From assembly GCA_963975425.1 (NCBI GenBank), contig CAXBGS010000017.1, positions 105,475-169,474 on the forward strand: a stretch of DNA of 64,000 bases, read 5' to 3'. The position numbers were made by a program, and so were the translations under genes. Origin of the DNA: CAXBGS01 sp963975425 (GTDB taxonomy: Bacteria; Planctomycetota; Planctomycetia; Pirellulales; Pirellulaceae). Position 1 is the first letter of the stretch, and each line of letters begins with the position of its first letter. This document shows positions 55,961 through 64,000 of the stretch, in pieces. The notes under the pieces are model-generated. The model was not told where the DNA came from. It saw only the letters and a program-made list of their open reading frames with translations, and ran no database searches.

Positions 55961-57793
55961 CTATCGATCGATTTCGTATTCGGTGATCTTGCGATAAGCG
56001 GTCGCGCGACTGATACCCAATAGTTTTGCCGCCTGCGGAACGCTGCCTCCGGTTCGCGTGAGAGCCTTTCGGATTAATCGTCGTTCCCATTCTTCGATGC
56101 TCAGGGTATCCAGTCGGCTTGTTCCCGCGTCGCGCAGTCCCAGGTCATCGCTCTCGATCGACGGATCGTCGGCCATCACAACGGCGCTGTCGATAACGTT
56201 TCTCAGTTGGCGAACATTTCCCGGCCAAGCGTATTCCAACAAACGTTCACGCGCGTTTTCGCTCAACTGCAAAGCGGCGCGACCATGCTGGATGCGAAAG
56301 TGGTCCAGAAAGTGGTCGGTCAACAGATCGATGTCATCGCCGCGGTCACGCAGCGGCGGAACAAACAACTCGAAAACGCTTAGTCGATAGAACAAATCTT
56401 CGCGGAACTTCTTTTCGCGAACGAATTCGCCCAGGTCACGGTTGGTTGCAGCGATCACGCGCACGTCGACCAACACTTCTTCGGTCGCACCGACGGGCAA
56501 GAACGGATGGCCTTCGAGAATCCGCAGCAATTTCGCTTGGCCTTCCAGAGTCAGTTCGCCGATCTCATCGAGAAACAACGTGCCGGTGTGAGCCTGTTGA
56601 AACCAGCCGATATGGTCGCTGTCGGCGCCGGTGAACGAACCTTTGCGGTGACCGAACAGTTGGCTTTCGATCAAATCTTGGGGAATCGCGGCGCAATTCA
56701 CCGTTAGCATCGGGCGCTGTGCGCGTTGGCTGTGTCGGTGAACGGCACGAGCGACCAATTCCTTTCCCGACCCGCTTTCGCCTCGCACCAACACGCTGCC
56801 GCTTGCTTTACCGACGCGTTCGATGCGCTCTTTTAGTTTCGTCATCAAAGGGCTGCGGCCGATCAATTCATCGGTGTCCGCGTTTTGTGCCGCAATCCGG
56901 CTGCGTTGTGCACGCAGCGAGTCAAGTTCTAGCACTCGTTTCAAACCGACGGCCAACAAACGACCCGCCGCGATGGCAAGTTCAAAGTCAGACTCTTGAA
57001 ACGACTTTTTATGGTAAAGCTGTAAGACGCCAAGGTTGTTCTCGCCCGCTTCTAACGGAATGTACATTGCATCGGACCAGTCTTTGAAACTGCTGTCCAT
57101 CGATCGGTCGCCAGAGTGATCTTGACGATGATCGTTCACCCATACCGCTTCGCCGTTGCGAATGATGCGGCGAAAAAAGGCTCGGTTCAGTTTTACGGAT
57201 TCGAAAGCGGTGGGCGGAATCACGCGTTGCGGCTTCTGACGCCCGTCGCCAGAGTTGTAGGAAAGTCCGACAACTTCGGCGCCGGTGCGGTCTCGCAGCA
57301 GTTCGATGACTGTCGCGATCACATCGTCGGGGTTGTCGGTTTGCAGCAACCTAAGGCTCAGCGAATACAGATCAATCACGTGCCCGGTATCGACCGCTCG
57401 CCCGAATGGATCGTCCAGCAACGCATTCGAATCGGACAAGCCCATCGACACGTCGGCGACAACCGTTTGCATCTCGGGATGATCCGCTGACAATTCGGAT
57501 TCTTGATCGACCAGACGCATTTCGCTGCCGCCGATCTTGACCACCGACGAATCCATCAGCCTCGCATGATCGACTTTCTGGCCATTGACCATCGTGCCGT
57601 TGCGACTGCTGGTGTCACGGATGTGCCAGCACCCGTCGTCGAAATACATCACCGCGTGAAACCGCGAACTGATGGGATCGTTTAACCTGATTTCACAGCT
57701 CGAGCCGCGGCCAACATGCATCGGCCGATCGGGATCCAGGGGGAAGTGTTTCCCTTTTTCCGGCCCTTTATCGACCGACAGATATGCCACCAT
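55961..57793 (-). CDS. Sigma54-dependent transcriptional activator with FHA and GAF domains
   Basis: 610 residues. An N-terminal FHA domain (HVGRGSSCEIRLNDPISSRF, residues 26-45; SSRNGTMVNG, 62-71) should read phospho-Thr. A GAF-type sensor follows (about 140-290). The AAA+ domain has Walker A GESGSGKE (338-345), the sigma54-contact loop as GSFTGA (385-390) and Walker B TLFLDEIGEL. A Fis-type HTH (PQAAKLLGISRATAYRKITE) ends it. It therefore activates RpoN-dependent promoters, probably after phosphorylation by a Ser/Thr kinase. Coupled to the glycosyltransferase gene. No clear sigma54 promoter was found in the window. Confidence 0.94.
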   Translation of the reverse strand: MVAYLSVDKGPEKGKHFPLDPDRPMHVGRGSSCEIRLNDPISSRFHAVMYFDDGCWHIRDTSSRNGTMVNGQKVDHARLMDSSVVKIGGSEMRLVDQESELSADHPEMQTVVADVSMGLSDSNALLDDPFGRAVDTGHVIDLYSLSLRLLQTDNPDDVIATVIELLRDRTGAEVVGLSYNSGDGRQKPQRVIPPTAFESVKLNRAFFRRIIRNGEAVWVNDHRQDHSGDRSMDSSFKDWSDAMYIPLEAGENNLGVLQLYHKKSFQESDFELAIAAGRLLAVGLKRVLELDSLRAQRSRIAAQNADTDELIGRSPLMTKLKERIERVGKASGSVLVRGESGSGKELVARAVHRHSQRAQRPMLTVNCAAIPQDLIESQLFGHRKGSFTGADSDHIGWFQQAHTGTLFLDEIGELTLEGQAKLLRILEGHPFLPVGATEEVLVDVRVIAATNRDLGEFVREKKFREDLFYRLSVFELFVPPLRDRGDDIDLLTDHFLDHFRIQHGRAALQLSENARERLLEYAWPGNVRQLRNVIDSAVVMADDPSIESDDLGLRDAGTSRLDTLSIEEWERRLIRKALTRTGGSVPQAAKLLGISRATAYRKITEYEIDR

Positions 57794-58076
57794 GACTCAT
57801 TCAGGCTTTGATGCGTTGACCAGGAAGTAAACTCGCGCGTGGACTAGGCCCTGATGGTCATCATTAAGTGCGCCCCGTTCGGCGTCAAAAGATGCCGAAT
57901 CCCAATAACTCGACACGGGTCGCTTTTCAGGGCGACCGGCGCGGCTCCTTCTACTGTATCAGCTACGAAGTTCAAAAGAAATGTTAGTAGACCGCGGTCG
58001 ATCGGCGGAACGTCGCCGGAGTCGATAAAACCCTTGTGATTTATTTACAAACGACAACAGACACTGAGACCTCTTG
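57794..58076. other. Divergent intergenic region, 283 bp
   Basis: It separates the sigma54 regulator and the DUF418 gene. No gene or strong motif recognised. Confidence 0.5.
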
Positions 58077-59408
58077 ATGGACGCATTCGCCCACGAGCAT
58101 GCTGCCGGCATCGATCCGCCGCCGACAACGGTCGAACCAGAATCACCCCCTCGCTTTGCCCACGGCGGCCAGAATCTCGGCCGTGGTGGGCCGATTCGAT
58201 CCATCGATCGTATCGAGACACTTGACGTCATCCGGGGCTTTGCGGTGCTTGGGATACTGGTCATGAACATTCAGTCGTTCTCGATGGTGGGGGCGACCTA
58301 TCTGAACCCAACAGCAACGGGAATCCACCAGGGGGCCGAATATCTGATCTGGTACGTCTGTCATTTGCTGGCGGATTCGAAGTTCATGTCAATCTTTTCC
58401 ATGTTGTTCGGTGCCGGCATCGTGCTCATGGCACAGAGACAGATTGCCCGCGACGGGGCCCCCGGCCGTCTGCACTATCGACGGATGCTGGGGTTGCTAT
58501 GCATCGGTCTGTTTCACGCATATATCTTTTGGTACGGCGACATCCTGGTTCCCTATGCGGTGTGTGGTTCCTTGGTGTATCCGCTATGGCGGTTGCCCGG
58601 TCGCTGGTTGGTCGCTGCATCGGCGACATTGATGTTCATCGGCGCGCTGATCATCGTTCTTTTCGATTGGGGGGTGTCTTTTCTGTCCGCAAAGGAACTC
58701 ACCGACGTCATGACATCGTGGCAACCGACCGACGATCAGATTCGCAAAGAGATCGCCGCGTACAGAGGCCCCTGGACGCAGCAGTTTGCCCATCGCGCCG
58801 AATCGGCCATTGGCATGCAGTTGTTTGTCTTACCGACGATGATCGGATGGCATATCGCGGGATTGATGGTGTTGGGGATGGCTTTGTTCAAATCAGGTTT
58901 TCTCTCAGGCGATCGATCCGTCGGGTCGCTGGCGGCATTGATGGTGATCGGCCTTGCTGGAGGCTTGCCGCTGATCGCTTGGGGCATCCATGCGAACGAG
59001 CAGGCCGGCTGGACGCTGCGGCAAAGTATGTTTCTGGGAACCTTACCGAACTATTTTGGTTCGACACTGGTGGCGATCGGCTATATCGCCGCGATCGGAC
59101 TGCTAATGAAAACTGTGCGTGGCAAAGCGTTTCTCTCGCCATTGGCTCCCGTCGGGCGAATGGCTCTGACGAACTATCTGATGCAAACCGTGATCTGCAC
59201 CACCATCTTTTATGGTCACGGCTTTGCCTTGTTTGCAACGCTTAATCGACTACAGCAAGTCGGCATCGTCGTCTGCATCTGGGCATTCCAAATCATGTTG
59301 TCACGCATCTGGATGAAAAATTATCGATTCGGACCGATCGAATACTTATGGCGAATCGCAACCTACGGCCGAACGGCCAAGAGGGTTCGTCGCCAGTCAC
59401 ATTCGTGA
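58077..59408 (+). CDS. DUF418-domain membrane protein
   Basis: 443 residues from the ATG at 58077; an overlapping TTG at 58074 is possible. After a hydrophilic Pro-rich leader of 40 residues, IRSIDRIETLDVIRGFAVLG marks the start of a DUF418/YeiB-like integral membrane domain with about ten hydrophobic segments. SKFMSIFSMLFGAGIVLMAQ and a C-terminal GRMALTNYLMQTVICTTIFY are hallmarks. Related to acyltransferase-like membrane proteins, function unknown. Inner membrane. Confidence 0.9.
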   Translation: MDAFAHEHAAGIDPPPTTVEPESPPRFAHGGQNLGRGGPIRSIDRIETLDVIRGFAVLGILVMNIQSFSMVGATYLNPTATGIHQGAEYLIWYVCHLLADSKFMSIFSMLFGAGIVLMAQRQIARDGAPGRLHYRRMLGLLCIGLFHAYIFWYGDILVPYAVCGSLVYPLWRLPGRWLVAASATLMFIGALIIVLFDWGVSFLSAKELTDVMTSWQPTDDQIRKEIAAYRGPWTQQFAHRAESAIGMQLFVLPTMIGWHIAGLMVLGMALFKSGFLSGDRSVGSLAALMVIGLAGGLPLIAWGIHANEQAGWTLRQSMFLGTLPNYFGSTLVAIGYIAAIGLLMKTVRGKAFLSPLAPVGRMALTNYLMQTVICTTIFYGHGFALFATLNRLQQVGIVVCIWAFQIMLSRIWMKNYRFGPIEYLWRIATYGRTAKRVRRQSHS

Positions 59409-60068
59409 ACGACCGTGTTGCCTTACGCTCTGATGCGCCGCAGGGACGTTAGCACCGTGGAACGGGTGCCTGTTATTCCGGTGCATCGTGCTGATGGTCA
59501 GCCTGTGCGAGTGGGCGAACTCCGCGGCACCGGGGCGGCTTTGACGGATGCGTGGATTTGGTCGCGGCGGTTTCGAGAAGTATTGTTAGCCGAGTTGGGA
59601 GACGACTCGAAAAGTCATATGCCTCATGAGTCGTTCATAACATCGCGGACGCTGTCGCATCGCCCCAAGTGATGCCAATACAAAACGTTCGGCATCGCAT
59701 CCTGCTTGACGGCGCGCTCTTAGCCGTCGAACGATCACTCAGCGAGACGCACATCGATCCAGCAGTGTTTGGTGGTGGAACTGCTTGCCGCGGGCTACAC
59801 CATGTCAATCACCGAGCACGCCTTTATCGCACAGGCAAAAATAGGGTCCAAGAAGCATGGACGCAAAATAACTCGCGTAGAAGTTCAGGCCGCAATCGCC
59901 CATGCAACGAGAGCCCATGCAACGAAAGCACGGGCCGGAAAGAAAAACGGATCCTCACCACGTCAAATAAGGTGCCCATCGGATCGCATCTCACCGTTGA
60001 GCATCCGCAATCAGGAACGGTGATCATGCTTCAACAGGATGCTAGGACGCAGGATCGAAGTCACAAGA
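59409..60068. other. Gene-poor region, 660 bp
   Basis: Several short overlapping frames on the plus strand (59415-59672, 59669-60226, 59769-60023) have no recognisable domain, no ribosome-binding site and no coherent frame. The region could be a decayed gene or island junction. A two-unit 15-bp repeat lies at 59898-59927. Confidence 0.5.
59898..59927. repeat. 15-bp tandem repeat, two units, intergenic
   Basis: GCCCATGCAACGAGA is followed by GCCCATGCAACGAAA; one base differs. Confidence 0.8.
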
Positions 60069-60653
60069 CTACGCTCGCTTGCGTCGTCTTAAACCCGCCA
60101 TCCCAACGGTTGCCAATGTCAGGGCGGCAAACGCGCCTGGTTCGGGAACGGCTGCAACGTTCAAAGCACCGGATTCGAAGCTCTGAATTGTCAACATCGT
60201 TCCGTCGCCACGTCCGACTTCGTTAAAGCCATTGACGAATGTCAGCGGGTAACTGCCCGCAGGAACACTGCCGCCAATTTCGAAATTCAAGTCGAATAGC
60301 TTCTGATTCGTATCGAAGACGGTGAAGTTGTTTGGAACGATATCGCCAGCGATTGCGTAGTCCGCCATACCGACTGGGCCGAAGTTGGACGTATTGAGGA
60401 AGAGTGGGGTTGTGATCAGCGGCATCGCATCGTCGATCCCCGCGAAGTCGAACGCGATTCCCACGTTAAAGCTACCGAAGTCTTCACCCGCTGCTTCGGT
60501 CGATCGGATAAAGACGCCAATCGATGCGGCGGAATTTGGTGAAAATTCGGGCGAGTCCTCAATCGAAAGGATGAAATCTGCCGCCGCCGGCGCGTTGCCG
60601 ATAAGCAGCAAGGCCAAGCCGATCATCGTTGGCACTACGATCTTTCTAACCAT
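60069..60653 (-). CDS. PEP-CTERM sorting-domain protein
   Basis: 194 residues. Signal peptide (IGLALLLIGNAPAAA). The C-terminus VPEPGAFAALTLATVGMAGL followed by RRRKRA is a PEP-CTERM signal: the VPEP motif, a hydrophobic helix and a basic tail, recognised by exosortase and expected to lead to anchoring or release at the surface. The mature part (ILSIEDSPEFSPNSAASIGV) is a beta-rich domain of unknown function, similar in style to cohesin-like domains. No exosortase in the window. Confidence 0.9.
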   Translation of the reverse strand: MVRKIVVPTMIGLALLLIGNAPAAADFILSIEDSPEFSPNSAASIGVFIRSTEAAGEDFGSFNVGIAFDFAGIDDAMPLITTPLFLNTSNFGPVGMADYAIAGDIVPNNFTVFDTNQKLFDLNFEIGGSVPAGSYPLTFVNGFNEVGRGDGTMLTIQSFESGALNVAAVPEPGAFAALTLATVGMAGLRRRKRA

Positions 60654-60776
60654 CCGTCACGGTCCTTTTTGTCATTTTGATGACGAGTTAACTTGCTCAG
60701 TTTACGCCCCCCGAATATAGCTATCCGAATAGGGGAGTCTAGTTGTAATTGCCCTAAATTCACAAGTCGGAATGTC

Positions 60777-63700
60777 TTAACTAAACAAACGACCACTGGA
60801 GAACAGGGTGTCGACCATTTCTTGCCATGATTCGTCTGTCTCGTCGGCGTCCTCATCGTCCGCCGCGTCGAGTGCCATCATTGCAACAGGAACTTCGGGG
60901 TCGTCATTGGGCAGGAATGTAAACTGCCGTGCACGCGCGGCTCCGACGTCGGTACCTAGAATGCTCCCCGAACCGTTCACGTCATAGAACGCTTTGAATC
61001 CTGGCGTTGTTGTGAAGGTGAATTGTTCACCACGCACCAGTCCAACATCTGTGCCGAATACGCCGGTCGAGCCGTCGACGTCACCTGGCAGTACGTTGAT
61101 TCGGAATTGCAACTCGTCCAACGGATTCCCGGAAGCATCTTCGATGGTTCCGTCGGCAATGTGAATGAGCAACTTGTCTGCTGTCAACGCACCATCGAAT
61201 GTCAACGTCGCTTGGTTGGTCGATGGATCAAAGTCGACATTGATCAATTGCGGTGTTTGACCGTCTGACACTTTGTAATCTTCTTTGTTAACACCGAAGA
61301 CATTGATGTCGTCCAGCTGGATCGCATCGGAATTACCCAATGTTCCCGATCCCACGACAGGTTCCGAGAACGTGATGATGATCTGGTTTAGGTTGACCCA
61401 TGGAAGTGGTGTCAGCTGCTGCGGTAGCGTGGCTGTCGGAATTTGATAGCCGACTTGGTCGCTTCCATCGGTGTTGTCACCGTCGACAGGATCAATGAAA
61501 TCTTTGAATTCAGTAGTCCACTCGTCCATCGGTATGTTGCCGGCCACTTTAACGCTGGCCACCGTTGGGGCGGTGGCGTCAACGATTTCGATGGTTCCAT
61601 CGTCGTCGGTCAACGCCAACGCGCCTTCGTTCAACAGGCTGTCGGGTTCAGCAACGATGTCAACCGGCGAAACGCCCAAAGGCGCCCCGGTCGGAACGTG
61701 GAATGCAAAATCAAGAAGGTCGCCGGCACCAGCACCCAGAGGCGTCGTCGTGAACGCCGCGAGTGAGACATGACCGGCTGGATCATTCACATTGGTGATG
61801 ATGGTCCAGCCGCTTGCGGTTAGTCCGGTCAGCGAAATGTCTGCATTGCTCAAGTCCAAACGCGTCGTGTCATAATCCACTGTCAAGTCAATCGCCTGCA
61901 ACGTGTCGGCGTTATCGATGGACGCTACCGAATTAACCGTGCTGCCGGCCGTCGCCGTCAAGTCCGGGAATGAAACCAAAGGATCGACGCCAGTGATCGG
62001 TGTCGGCATGGTGCCGGCGGGCAAGGCAGGAATTTCGGGCACCGGAAGCTCAACGGAATGTTGGGCAACCAGCGACGCATCCAGCGCGCCGACGATGCCG
62101 TTGCCGCTGATGTCGCCGATGATCTTCGGATCCGTTTTTCCATACGCGTCAAATCCGGTGTCGAGACCGGCCGCGACACGGGCAATCAAAGCGGCATCCA
62201 AAGCCGTATAGGAACGGTTGGCGGTCGGATCACCAAAGAACCCAATTTTCTGGAATGCATGATCGCCGACCACGTTCACCGCACCGCCATTGAGCTGTGC
62301 CGATGTGATTTCAATCACTTGAGATGCACCAAACGCCGCTCCAGCAGGAACTTCAGCGATCAAGTCAAATACGTTCGCCACACCTGCACCCAGCGGAGTG
62401 GTCCCCGAGGCGGAAAGAGTCGCGAGGCCTGGGGTTGATACGTCGACGCTTGCAAGCCAGTCGCCAGGGACGGAGGTCGAAAGGCTCGCTGCGGTGACGT
62501 CAAGCAAAGAGGGATCAAACTCAATCGTCATCGCGACCGAAGTGACTCCGGACCCATCGGTCAGGGTGACCGGCATGCCAAATCCAGTGGCGGGCAAGTC
62601 GACGGCTTGTTGAGGTCCGCGGATAAAGTCAGGCAAGCCAATCGATGGAGCGGTGTTCGTCACCGTGAACGATGTGACAAAGTTGTCCCCGACAGTCCCG
62701 TCGCTATCGCCATCGAGCAGTTGGCCGCTGCGAGTGTCTTTCCATGCAGCCGAATCGCTAACCAGCGTTACCGTATAAGTATCCGCGGGCAGGACGCTGC
62801 CACTCGCAACCCATCGGATTTTCTCCGGCGAGCTGCCATCGTACGAAAGCGAACCATCAACGACTTGACTGGAACTATTGGTCACGACGACATCGGGCAA
62901 GTCGATACTCGCATCAATACCGTCATATAGATTGATGTCAGCAAAATCGGCTCCGCGGTTGAATACCGCATCAAATCCGCTTTCGTTGGATACGAAATTG
63001 ATGACGCGGAAAGTGACGGGAGTGACCGTGATCGTTTCTGTGATCGTTCCCACGCCCGTGTCGTCATCGTTGACAACGACCGTGATTTGATAGGTTCCGA
63101 ATTCAGGTGAAGGAATCGAAATCGTCGAACTTGTTCCCGAGTCAAACGGTGATCCGTCCTTCGTGATCGTCCAAGCGTAGGTAAACGCATCGAGTGTGCC
63201 CGGATCGTTCTCGGTCACGCCCAGATTAATCGCGTTGTATTCCTCGGTCGTATTGCCAGCAGGCACACCAGTGATGACCGGTGCAGGCGCGACGTTGTTC
63301 ACCGTGATGGTGGTATCGACCGAGTCGACGTCTCCATCGTCATCGGTTGCCGTCACCGTCAGCGTGTAATCATCGCTGGCCGTGCCGTTGCCTGGCGAAG
63401 TGCCGTCGTCTTCGTAGGTGTGGGTTTGGCTGAACGTGGCACCTGGTGCCAGTCCACTCAGCGCGATGCCGGGCGAACCGTCGCCCCACTGGATAACCAG
63501 ATCGATCGTGTCGGCCGATCCGTCATCATTGACCGTTCCGCTGACCGTCACCGAACCATCTTCGTTGATCACGACGGCCGAGTAAGTGACACCGTCGATC
63601 GTTGGCGCGACGTTTCCAACAACCGGGACGTTATACGTCAGTGTCGTCGTCCCCAAATCGTCATCGGACACGGTCAAGTCGATCGTGTAGTTGCCGTTGT

Positions 63701-64000
63701 CGGCGGGAACGAAGCTGATTGCCGTTCCGGTTCCCGTGATCGGCGAGCCAAGACCTGGCCCGGTGACCGACCAGCTATAGCTCAACACGTCATCGGCGTT
63801 ATCGTCCGCCGAAGCGGTGAAGCTGAGCGTTTCACCTTCGTTGTAAACGTTGCCACCGTCTGGCGTCACGGCCAGATTGATTGGCGCGACGTTGTTTACC
63901 GTGATGGTGGTATCGACCGAATCAACGTCTCCATCATCATCGGTCGCCGTCACCGTCAGCGTGTAATCATCGCTGGCCGTGCCGTTGCCTGGCGAAGTGC
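60777..64000 (-). CDS. Giant repeat-containing surface protein, 3' part; 5' end outside window
   Basis: The frame is open to the end of the window, so the gene starts outside it; about 1074 codons are visible. Repeats of about 199 residues with NNVAP, YTLTVTATDDDGDVDSVDTT and NDDGSADTIDLVIQWGDGSP resemble PKD/cadherin-like modules. Two cohesin-like domains follow (beginning near LPDFIRGPQQ and SFPDLTATAGSTV), with dockerin-type calcium loops between them (IIGDISGNGIVGALDASLVA) and at the end (DVDGSTGVFGTDVGLVR and YDVNGSGSILGTDVGAAR). The last residues are acidic. Secreted adhesin or surface layer component by analogy. Confidence 0.87.
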   Translation of the reverse strand, partial: TSPGNGTASDDYTLTVTATDDDGDVDSVDTTITVNNVAPINLAVTPDGGNVYNEGETLSFTASADDNADDVLSYSWSVTGPGLGSPITGTGTAISFVPADNGNYTIDLTVSDDDLGTTTLTYNVPVVGNVAPTIDGVTYSAVVINEDGSVTVSGTVNDDGSADTIDLVIQWGDGSPGIALSGLAPGATFSQTHTYEDDGTSPGNGTASDDYTLTVTATDDDGDVDSVDTTITVNNVAPAPVITGVPAGNTTEEYNAINLGVTENDPGTLDAFTYAWTITKDGSPFDSGTSSTISIPSPEFGTYQITVVVNDDDTGVGTITETITVTPVTFRVINFVSNESGFDAVFNRGADFADINLYDGIDASIDLPDVVVTNSSSQVVDGSLSYDGSSPEKIRWVASGSVLPADTYTVTLVSDSAAWKDTRSGQLLDGDSDGTVGDNFVTSFTVTNTAPSIGLPDFIRGPQQAVDLPATGFGMPVTLTDGSGVTSVAMTIEFDPSLLDVTAASLSTSVPGDWLASVDVSTPGLATLSASGTTPLGAGVANVFDLIAEVPAGAAFGASQVIEITSAQLNGGAVNVVGDHAFQKIGFFGDPTANRSYTALDAALIARVAAGLDTGFDAYGKTDPKIIGDISGNGIVGALDASLVAQHSVELPVPEIPALPAGTMPTPITGVDPLVSFPDLTATAGSTVNSVASIDNADTLQAIDLTVDYDTTRLDLSNADISLTGLTASGWTIITNVNDPAGHVSLAAFTTTPLGAGAGDLLDFAFHVPTGAPLGVSPVDIVAEPDSLLNEGALALTDDDGTIEIVDATAPTVASVKVAGNIPMDEWTTEFKDFIDPVDGDNTDGSDQVGYQIPTATLPQQLTPLPWVNLNQIIITFSEPVVGSGTLGNSDAIQLDDINVFGVNKEDYKVSDGQTPQLINVDFDPSTNQATLTFDGALTADKLLIHIADGTIEDASGNPLDELQFRINVLPGDVDGSTGVFGTDVGLVRGEQFTFTTTPGFKAFYDVNGSGSILGTDVGAARARQFTFLPNDDPEVPVAMMALDAADDEDADETDESWQEMVDTLFSSGRLFS
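63304..64000 (-). repeat. Near-identical 597-bp period repeat in giant surface gene
   Basis: About 100 bp from 63304 recurs from 63901 to the window end with only three base differences, a 597-bp (199-codon) period. The second unit continues out of the window. Confidence 0.85.

Noticed and set aside
59415..60226. Short plus-strand ORFs in the gene-poor gap
   Set aside because: Mutually overlapping in different frames without recognisable domains or start signals; the last one also runs over the PEP-CTERM gene.

Overview
The window looks like a chromosomal segment of a marine planctomycete of the Pirellulaceae (Rhodopirellula-like). The signs are a BBP7-type outer-membrane barrel protein, giant surface proteins with the LEPR-XLL N-terminal motif and cohesin-like plus dockerin-like modules, a formylglycine sulfatase, a Ser/Thr kinase with DWG instead of DFG, a PEP-CTERM protein, a very long Tex homologue, and weak or absent Shine-Dalgarno sequences. 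No rRNA, tRNA, CRISPR array or intact insertion sequence was found.

Layout. 1-6.9 kb: 3' end of a BBP7-like gene with a clear intrinsic terminator, then a 1708-residue LEPR-XLL surface protein with a metzincin-type zinc motif. 7-8.5 kb: orphan ParA and a small partner on the minus strand. 8.9-14.8 kb: Tex-like S1 protein, a coupled small protein and a 3-hydroxyacyl-CoA dehydrogenase. 20.7-14.75 kb (minus): a compact cluster of a prenyltransferase-repeat protein, a WD40 protein, RicT/PSP1, a Minf_1886-family protein, a methyltransferase and a nucleoside-type MFS transporter. 20.8-25.8 kb (plus): coiled-coil protein, sugar isomerase, ThiS, a plant-type phosphofructokinase and ThiG. 25.8-26 kb: a 71-residue remnant of a giant surface protein.

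26.2-46.9 kb is dominated by envelope export: a TolC-type channel divergent from a large FtsX-type permease; LplA; a UAP1-type nucleotidyltransferase; a MacA/LolD/MacB-type set whose adaptor ends in EF-hands; and a second ATPase/permease/adaptor set that runs into a CinA-type gene. Between the sets lie PurU, a cysteine-cluster protein and HisS. 47-58 kb is signalling: kinase-PAS, sulfatase, inositol monophosphatase family protein, a hybrid histidine kinase with CHASE-like, PAS, two receiver and Hpt modules, a GT1 glycosyltransferase and an FHA-GAF-sigma54 activator. 58-64 kb: a DUF418 membrane protein, a 660-bp gene-poor gap, a PEP-CTERM protein and the 3' part of another giant repeat protein that leaves the window.

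The most unusual observations are: an apparent in-frame collapse of a giant surface gene into its two ends; short tandem repeats of exactly 15 bp at eight loci, coding and non-coding; an efflux adaptor with fused EF-hands; cohesin-like and dockerin-like modules in the same polypeptide; a 14-bp palindrome filling the spacer of a candidate promoter; and phosphofructokinase placed between thiS and thiG. No clearly new defence or mobile system was recognised. Identifications rest on motif recognition by eye, not on database searches.
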